Below, piece by piece: positions 56,540-64,000 of a stretch of 64,000 nt of DNA; position 1 is the first letter of the stretch, and every line of letters starts with the position of its first letter. The DNA lies in contig NC_083578.1 of the NCBI RefSeq assembly GCF_027579695.1, forward strand, positions 3,053,960 to 3,117,959, in the 5' to 3' direction. The position numbers and the translations under genes were made by a program. The notes under the pieces are model-generated. The model ran no database searches. It saw nothing but the letters and a program-made list of their open reading frames with translations, and was not told where the DNA came from. The stretch comes from Neoarius graeffei (lineage: Eukaryota; Chordata; Actinopteri; Siluriformes; Ariidae).

Positions 56540-56670
56540 TCTTGCCAGAGCAGATGGGGGTTAGACACCTTGCTCAAGGGCACTTAAGCCAGTGCTGCTG
56601 GTCCAGGGAATCGATCCAGTAACCTTTTGGTCCCAAAGCTGTTTCTCTAACCATTAGGCCGTGGCTTCCC
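56540..56670 (-). mobile_element. tRNA-derived SINE head, second family
   Basis: Minus orientation: AAGCCACGGCCTAATGGTTA (A box region) and GGATCGATTCCC (B box), followed by CAGCACTGGCTTAAGTGCCC and TTGAGCAAGGTGTCTAACCCC. The head differs from the DANA-type copies. The 3' part is not clear. Confidence 0.72.
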
Positions 56671-58757
56671 TATATATTCCATTAGGATATTCTGAATTTA
56701 TTATTTTCTGATCAAGACGTGGGATATTCTGGTATTATCCAGGTTTTGGGAGCATTTGTTGGACATGTATACAACACATTCGGAATATGCGTCTCAGTTG
56801 GGGAATTTCGTGTCGGTTTGCGACACACGACAGCGTCCTGCCTGTTTACGTTGTACACAAACCAACAAGACAGTTGGACTTTGTACGGTTGAATATTAGT
56901 GGAATTTTCGTTTTCATGAGCCGTGTAAACAGCTTAGTAGGAATGGCGTCCGGATAAAAACCGGAATATTCTGCGCACATAAATAAACGTAGTGACTCCA
57001 TCCTGCTCTCTTTCCCAGCAGGTTTGGCCTGTAATGGATCCACTTCACCACTAGGGGGCGATCTGTGCCTAATCTGCTCCTCCTGCAGTTAGTGCAGTAT
57101 TGATGGCAATCTCAGCTCATTTGACTCCAGCTGACTGAACCAACTCTTTTTGTTTTCCTCTTTGCCTGTCTGTAGTGTTATTCAGAATAAACGATAAGAT
57201 ATTTCAGGTGGAGGATGATTTACGTACGATTTGTACTGTGTAAACCACAGAGGTGGGCGTGTCTCTTCATGATGTACGCATGCTCATTACAATAGACATT
57301 CCTATCTGTAATAGTGTTTATAACATGTTTATAGACATGGATTAGTATCAAGATCCGTGTGTTTTTATATCTTGGTGGATATGAAATGTCCAATAAGGAA
57401 AGGAATTTTTGATGATTTTGACCTTGTTGGGGAAATTGGCTGCTTCCTGTAAGGAAAAATGGCTTTTATATTTAAAAAAAAAAAAGTGAAATGTTTTCTT
57501 TTGGTTTCTGTGCTTAAGGTTAGATTTGGGTCCACCATAGCATTAATTAGCTACATTTAATAATTGTTAGTGGAAGGTCCTCAGAAGTAACGTGTGTGTG
57601 TGTATGAGAGTGAATTTCTACAAACATGCTTTAGTTCTGTTTCCTGAGTGGCTTCTTTGGCTCACACACCCTCGTCTTACTAACTTATGTTTCAAATGCA
57701 AACCTGCTGCTTCGGCACAAGCACGCACATACACACACATTCCTGTACTTCTGTCATTGTGGGGACTCTCATTGATATAATACGTTCCCTAACCCCTTAC
57801 CCAAACCTTAACCTAAACCTCACTGTAACTAAGTCTTAACCCTCAAATAGTCCTTTGAAGACACAAGGACCAGCCAAAATGTCCTCACTTCACAAACATG
57901 TCCTCACTTTGTTGGTTAAAAAACAAAACATTCTGGTCCTCAATATGTAGCAAGTAAAAGTGCATACGGTACACACACTGGTGCTACTTCTCAACCTCTG
58001 CAAAACAAGCGAATGCACATCCTGATAAATCTCCCTGACTGCCTTCTTCTCCTTCATAAACCATGTGGATATTAATAATGACACTTTACTGCAGCGTTAT
58101 GAGACATTATTCAGCTTTATTAAATGCTTTGTAAGCACAATTTCTAACAAACGCACACTTCTAGTGATTTATGAATGCACACTGTTCCATCACACACCAG
58201 CACTTAAAGAGTGAAGGCTTGGGTGTTTTTCTTCTTTTTTTTTTTTTTTCTTGTAGGAATCACTGAATCAATCCAGATTGAACTGGAATTCGTTGCAGAG
58301 TTCCATTTGGCCTGCAGGATCCCACTGAAGACGAAAGAAAGATCCAGGGGTGTGTAAAGCAGCCAACGGTTGTAGGAGAGTAACTGTAGAGAGATTTTTT
58401 TCTGGGAAATGACTACAGTAAAACAAAAAAATACTCCAAATACACTTCATCCGCCAAAACATGTTTGGCATCTAAAGTCTGATTCTTTAGTTTCACACAG
58501 TGTTAGCTAACATTGCTAAGAGCATGGTACAGGATACAAATCCTTCGTTATTATCCAAATTACTTCTTACAAACATCCCTGCTTTCAAATTGTTAGGCCA
58601 CGCCCCTTACCTGAGCCTGATACCTTTTGGTCATGTTGACAGAGAACAGTGCAGATCGTCGTATATTCACTAGAGCAAAGGAAAAGCTCCAGAATGCAAC
58701 CCAGTCTTATGTTTTCAAGTTTTGGTTCCCATGGTAACCTCACTGTGTCAAGGTTAA
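56671..58757. other. Gene-free stretch with one interspersed repeat
   Basis: 57739-57920 (TGTGGGGACTCTCATTG, CCTTACCCAAACCTTAACC, ACACAAGGACCAGCCAAAAT, GTCCTCACTT) is a repeat familiar from teleost genomes. Otherwise no coding signal. A T-run lies at 58237-58249. Confidence 0.6.
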
Positions 58758-60003
58758 AGGAGAACTGAAGTCATTTTTAAACTTGCTTTATTTCTTAATT
58801 AACATGTTATTCAATTACGTTTTGGGTTTTAGTAACCTTATATCGTGACTCATACTGGCAACTATTCGCAATTAAATATTATACTTATCGGCCTATTCGG
58901 TTTTTAGCTATGCTGAATTTAGTTAGTTTGTTCCACGGCAGGCGTCGCTTATCCGCGCGATCTTCACGAGACTTGTACGAGACTTCAAAACGTGAAGTGT
59001 CAGTCAGGTGTCAGTGCCGCCATTTTGAAAACTGTTTTCCAAACGAAATATTGCACAAAAACGAGTTTAAATGACAATTACTGCCTACTTTTTTCAAACT
59101 TTCCTGATTGCTATCAAAACAAACAAAACTTCCGGCTTGATTACATCAGCATTCGAAAGATGGCGCGCGAGTCTTTTAACAACTCGTGTCCGAAATCACT
59201 CCCTAATCACTATATAGTGCACTGTATAGTGGGGACGCCATTTTGTAGTGTTGTCCGAAACCTTAGTGAGGATTATTTACACTCTATATAGTGCACTCAA
59301 AGTATCCCACAATGCATCATGAAAAGTAGTGTACAACGATGGTCACTAACCAAAGCAGTATATCCCATCATGCATTGCGGTCACGCTGAAAGAAATCAAA
59401 TTAAAAGTCTGAAATGTGATTTAATAAAAGGCAGCGTCGAAGAAGAAAGGATTCAGCCTTGATTTAAAAGAACTGAAAGCTGCAGGGACTTTGTATTGAT
59501 TAATGTGTGAAATGCGCTCAGTATAATATGGATTTATCACAAAAACACATGCATGTATTTATTATTTTGAAACCCACCAGCCGACTGATCTGGCATGTTT
59601 TAATCGTGTGACAGTAATGACGTAAATACCAGCGCGACGGACTTGTGTCCGAAAGCGTTTTTACATTTTACCAATGAGCTCACTATACAGTCCTCTATAT
59701 AGTAATTCCCTATGTAGGGAGTAGTGAACGAGTGAGTGATTTCGGATACGGAATGTTGGCAGATGTTGGTCACTTTGACTTCCGCTGTACATTTAACTTC
59801 CGTCCTACGATATCTCGCACAGGTCTCAACAAATCTCGTTTACAGCCATTGCTTTGACATATGGACTGATATATTACAGAGCATATCTCAAACACTCAGA
59901 ACTTGCTATAGCAGCGACAAAATGGCGATCAAACATGCATTCCTATATTTAATAAAATGAGAAATGGAATTTTGATAATAAAAAAATTGCCTTCAGTTCC
60001 CCT
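58758..60003. mobile_element. TTAA-flanked element with AGGRGAACTGAAG ends and a nested MITE
   Basis: TTAA at 58754-58757 and 60004-60007. Ends AGGAGAACTGAAGTCA and, inverted, AGGGGAACTGAAGGCA. Inside, 59187-59748 is bounded by TGTCCGAAATCACTC and, inverted, TATCCGAAATCACTC, and carries CACTATATAGTGCAC-type palindromes, so it looks like a second TIR element inserted in the first. No transposase seen. Confidence 0.72.
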
Positions 60004-60007
60004 TTAA

Positions 60008-63000
60008 AAAGTGGTTGCTAATGTCATGTAATAATACACAGTGTGCGAGTTAAGCTCTTTTATTCGACTCTTCTTAGCATCGTTATTTTCTCTTGTGTTG
60101 CAAGAAGAGGATTTGAGCTACACTTTCTTTTGCTCACGTTCATCAGTGTTTAAACGTCCCTGTGTCTTCCTGATTCAGAAAAGATTGGCTCGTAATACGG
60201 CTGGTCAAAAAAAAAAAAAAAACGACATAATGTGTGTAGTGCAGCAGGTGGTGGGATTCCAAACGACCAGCATTAACTACAGATATAGCGTTGAGGTGTG
60301 TATCAACACCATGAAACAAGTTGCGTTTAAGCATAATTACATACCAAACGACTACTTTTGTTTTGTGAATGAACCTTAATGATGAGTTTGGAATTTTCCT
60401 GGTTGTTGAACTTTACATCTGCTGGAAAACTACTGTTTAAAAAAAAGCTAATAGTCCAGACACATTTTAGTGTAAGGTGTATACATTTTATTTTAGGTTT
60501 CACCAGTGACTGTAAAAAACATGGACAGCATATCGTCCTTAAAATAAAAAAAAAAGAATTGTGAATCCACTCCAGGTCTAGCGTCCCTGCTGGCTGGCTG
60601 CAGTATAACATCTAGCCCCACCCATTCCCATGTGTTTCAATAACAAAGTAGCCTTTTTTGATGTCACTTTTCTTATCTAAGCTGTCTTTTCATCTACAGG
60701 GTCTAAGTCGAACCGTTAGTTTTCCCTGTGCTGGTATCCGAGCATTTCTTTTTAACGTTTTAAAAATATTTTACTGTATACTCGTAAGAAGGCATGGATA
60801 CACTTGGGAATGAAGTGAATAATAGCCTTGGGCCTTCATATTGGGAGAAGGGGGCAGGGCTTACCAAACGAGTAGGCGTATCTGACTTTGCATCTTGTCT
60901 CTTCTGCGGAAACTCTGGCTCCAAATTTGACAAAATGGCAAATTAATTTTGGCTTCATGTCTACACCTTCTATATATAAAAGTTATGGATCCATGCCATC
61001 AATTTTTTTTCTTTTTTTTTTTTAAACAGTTATTGCATTATTGTGCTTGGGCGACTTCTTACATGCTACAGTACTGGGTCAGAGATAAGGTTGGGTGGGA
61101 ACCTTAGGAACCCTGGGAACCTCAGGAGATCAGGGGTATTCAACAAACTAAATTTCAACTTCGAACTTCAACAGTAAAGCTATATGCTGTATAAAGAGCA
61201 GAATAAGTGACTAACGTGACCGAATGGTGATGGCGATTAGCGTTTCGTGATTTTATTGGCATTTTGGTGATGTTTTAATTTCTAATGGTTATGTTCTGTG
61301 TCAAAGTGAAGCTCCATGTTACCACTTTTGACTAACACTATGGACTGTGAACAGATGACACACCTGTAATACATTACTTATTTTGCCTTTTTAGTTTTTT
61401 ACTGTTCTGTTTTTATCTTCAACGTTTTTCAGCAAGCCACGGTGATATTTCGTGAACTGATCAGAAAGAGTAAATAAAATGAAAAAGTCTGTGAAATCTC
61501 TGCTTTGTAGCTATCCATGTAGCTAAAGTATTTACATCTGTAATATTTAAATGCATGTGATTTGCATAAAACACAACAGCGGATCTGCTCCAGAATCCAC
61601 ACTGGTTCGTGTTTATAAAACTACATCCACTGAACCATGGACAGTTTTTTAATACGTTGCATCAGTTCTGTTAGTGTTTATTCACATTCTTGGTTCAGTC
61701 GGATGAAACACCTGGCTGGATCCACATCCAGATGATGGTCCGCCAGTTGCTGAACCCCAGGTTAAGGGGGTAAGAGCTTTGCTCAAGGGTCCAGGACAGT
61801 GACACGGGTATCTTTTCTAATCCTGAATGTCATACTCTGGCCACAGACACAGCTTTGATCACTAATAGGCTACTTCACCAACATTTTGTTTTAATTACTA
61901 GTTGCGTTTCTGCTAGCGTTACAGAGACACAACCACGAGGTGTGGACCGAGTAGTCTGATCCAGTCTGTGTGTCATGTGGTATTTTTATATGCATAATTA
62001 ACTGAATGAGAATTTATAACAAGTCTTGTTAATCCCAGCAGCACGGTTATACGAGCTGCTTCAACAAAACCCATTCCAGTTCTCATTTTCAACACGTCTC
62101 ATTTCTGGCTTGAAGAAGATCTCTTCATCCTCAAAATGTCTGCCACAGATCAACGGGATGTCCACACTTTCACTTTTTTAGTAGGATTTGTTGACTACAC
62201 CGCTGTGACTGGTGACCTAAAGAGGCTCGTTTTAGGTTTGATGATGTCTTGGTCGCGAGAGCCTAGTTTAGAAGATCTTCATCATAAGATGTCTGTCGTT
62301 GATGAGATCTCCAGGCCATGAAAGACTGGAGAAATATCAACACAGCACAGCTCTCAAGCTTAAGCACTTCTCCAGATGTGGGATTCCCAAACTCCAGCTA
62401 CTGTTCAGCATTATTTGGTTTGATTTACACAATTCAGGTGCTACTGTAAAACTCTGGATCAGGACCTGGAGGATGTCCACCAATGAATAATGCTGGTGAT
62501 GGCACGGGAATGAAAGATGCTGTGGAGGAGAGGGGTTTAGTTTTAGAACTGACAGCATTAGTGCTTTTTGCTTGAAGTAAATTTTACTGCCTTGGTTGGT
62601 TCTGGACTCAGTTATGATCTAATTATACCAAACACATCAAAGAGGCAGAAACCTGCTTGGCCCAGGGAATCTCAGCTGTAGGGATGATGTACTGCTAATG
62701 GGTTTCAAAGAGGGTGCCGAGGGGCAATTACATTGCATGGGCTGGCATTGTAAAAGTAACCGGGCCTAGCACAGAACCCTGGGAACTCAGAACTCTAGTT
62801 GTGTATCGTATATCCATGCTAATAAAGCTAATGTCTTCTAAACTATGAAATGAATTTCTGCATTATGTTGTGTTTGTACTACAGTGCCAGATGTTTTCCA
62901 CCCATCAGCCACGTGCAGAGTGAAAGCTAACACGAGACATGTGAAAGCAGACAGCTACATCTTTTCAAACTGCTGCATTGCAGAGCAGCATAACTGTCTC

Positions 63001-63882
63001 AGAGGAAAGTGCTGTCTGCCCTCTTCTGCATACATGAGCTCATGGATGCCTATGATTGGCTATTGTTGCTGTGATTGGCAGGGGAGGCAGACTATGCCCC
63101 TCCCACCCAGACAGCATTTCCAGTTTTGCTGTCTAGACTCTCCCAGGTATGGATTACTGTAGCATTGTCATGGTTCAACTTTGTGATCTCATGCCGGCAG
63201 CCATTTTATGAAACCTCCCATATCCTAAAACACCAACCACGAGGTGGATTTGATCAACCAATCAAGAAGAGATCAGGCAAGATCAGGGTGTGCTCCTAAC
63301 TACTACCTACCATTAGGTTGTGAACATTAACATATTAGCATGCTAATAATTATGGAATGGAATAAGTGTGCTTTTCTCGCCACATGACTCTTCTGCCAGA
63401 TTCCTCCATCTGTGCATGATCAGCTCTGGAAATCCAGAGGTGTAGGCAGGCAGTCTTTTTCTCTTTCAGAGCATCTGAGCTAGCAGCACTGCTAAACCAA
63501 TCACACTTGTCCTCCCTCTGTCCACTCATCCCTTCAGTCAGAAGCTGTATCTGATCCCACCATCCACCCCTGTGGTTCAGCAGAATCTCTGAGCTGCAGT
63601 ATAGTCGTGTGGCGGCCGTGAGTCAGAGACACGTCTCAGTTTCCAGTATTACACAGGAAGTGGAGACGTGGGCTCGAGTTCAGCAGCAGCACAGCAGAAA
63701 TGTATTAACGTTATATTCAATAATAAAATATTTATTTAACTTTATCTTTCTCGCTCCTTCCATCAGTCCATATTTATTTACTATTACAGCTGACTGTATT
63801 CTTTACCTTTCTCTCTCTCTTCTACAAGTATTTCTCTTGCGTTCTCTTCTTTTCTTCTTTCTTTGTCTTAGTGTCTCCTATT

Positions 63883-63914
<32 letters not shown>

Positions 63915-64000
63915 CTTTCTTCCTTTTTACGTATATTTCTTCCCCATTATTTTCTTGTCTTTTTCTATTCTCCTTTTTCTTTCCCTTTGTCTTATCTGTC
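60008..64000. other. Gene-free right end
   Basis: No exon or element that I can support. An A-run lies at 60209-60222. A GC-balanced, non-repetitive stretch at about 62880-63240 stands out from the AT-rich surroundings. 63800-64000 is CT-rich with (TC)n at 63890-63914. Confidence 0.6.

Noticed and set aside
60041-63299. Short open frames of 60-110 codons
   Set aside because: No recognisable protein motifs, no splice context, and lengths expected by chance.

Overview
This is vertebrate DNA, almost certainly from a bony fish (teleost). It has split genes with GT-AG introns, very long CA/GT microsatellites, tRNA-derived SINEs with the fish V-SINE/DANA-type core, Tc1, Tol2-like hAT, Tigger and TTAA-flanked DNA transposons, and fish-type LINE fragments. 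The SINE tail (GATAATGAGATGAGATGAGA) and the repeat mix feel ostariophysan or catfish-like, but I cannot prove the species from sequence alone.

Three protein genes lie head to tail on the + strand. (1) The 3' two thirds of a G-protein-coupled receptor kinase of the GRK4/5/6 group, closest to GRK5 (10 coding exons, 6071-13455). Its RGS-homology N-terminus lies left of the window. (2) A complete seven-exon steroidogenic acute regulatory protein gene, star (30691-35688, 285 aa), preceded by a TATA-like box and a perfect SF-1/NR5A-type site. (3) A complete ELMO-domain gene, elmod3 (start codon 45002, stop 51112, 394 aa). It has a non-coding first exon near 42.1 kb behind an ETS plus ZNF143-type promoter, and its ATG is the last three bases of exon 2. 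The three proteins are not known to form one pathway. GRK acts on activated receptors, StAR delivers cholesterol to the inner mitochondrial membrane, and ELMOD3 is an Arf/Arl GAP-type protein.

Layout: 1-6050 is a 35-bp minisatellite of about 173 units inside a GRK intron, including a clean 52-unit (1,820-bp) tandem duplication. 6.07-13.98 kb is GRK, its introns filled with GT/CT microsatellites, a 1.47-kb TTAA-flanked THAP-containing transposon and degenerate GAATCTGA-type repeats. 14-30.6 kb is gene-free, with a TIR element, an intact Tc1 transposon, two LINE fragments (one inserted into a 68-bp minisatellite with an 11-bp target duplication), a TIR element and SINEs. 30.6-35.7 kb is star. 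35.7-42 kb holds a decayed Tc1, a Tol2-like hAT remnant with perfect 8-bp target duplication, and a repeat inserted into a SINE. 42-51.1 kb is elmod3, carrying a second intact Tc1 copy, two young SINEs and a broken THAP fragment in its introns. 51.1-64 kb has no recognisable gene, only transposon remnants (Tigger, TTAA-type, SINE) and AT-rich sequence.

I found no convincing new biological system. The observations most worth following are the higher-order duplication in the 35-bp array, the minisatellites and GT tracts that copy or form splice sites, two near-identical and apparently intact Tc1 transposons, and the readable nesting of several insertions.
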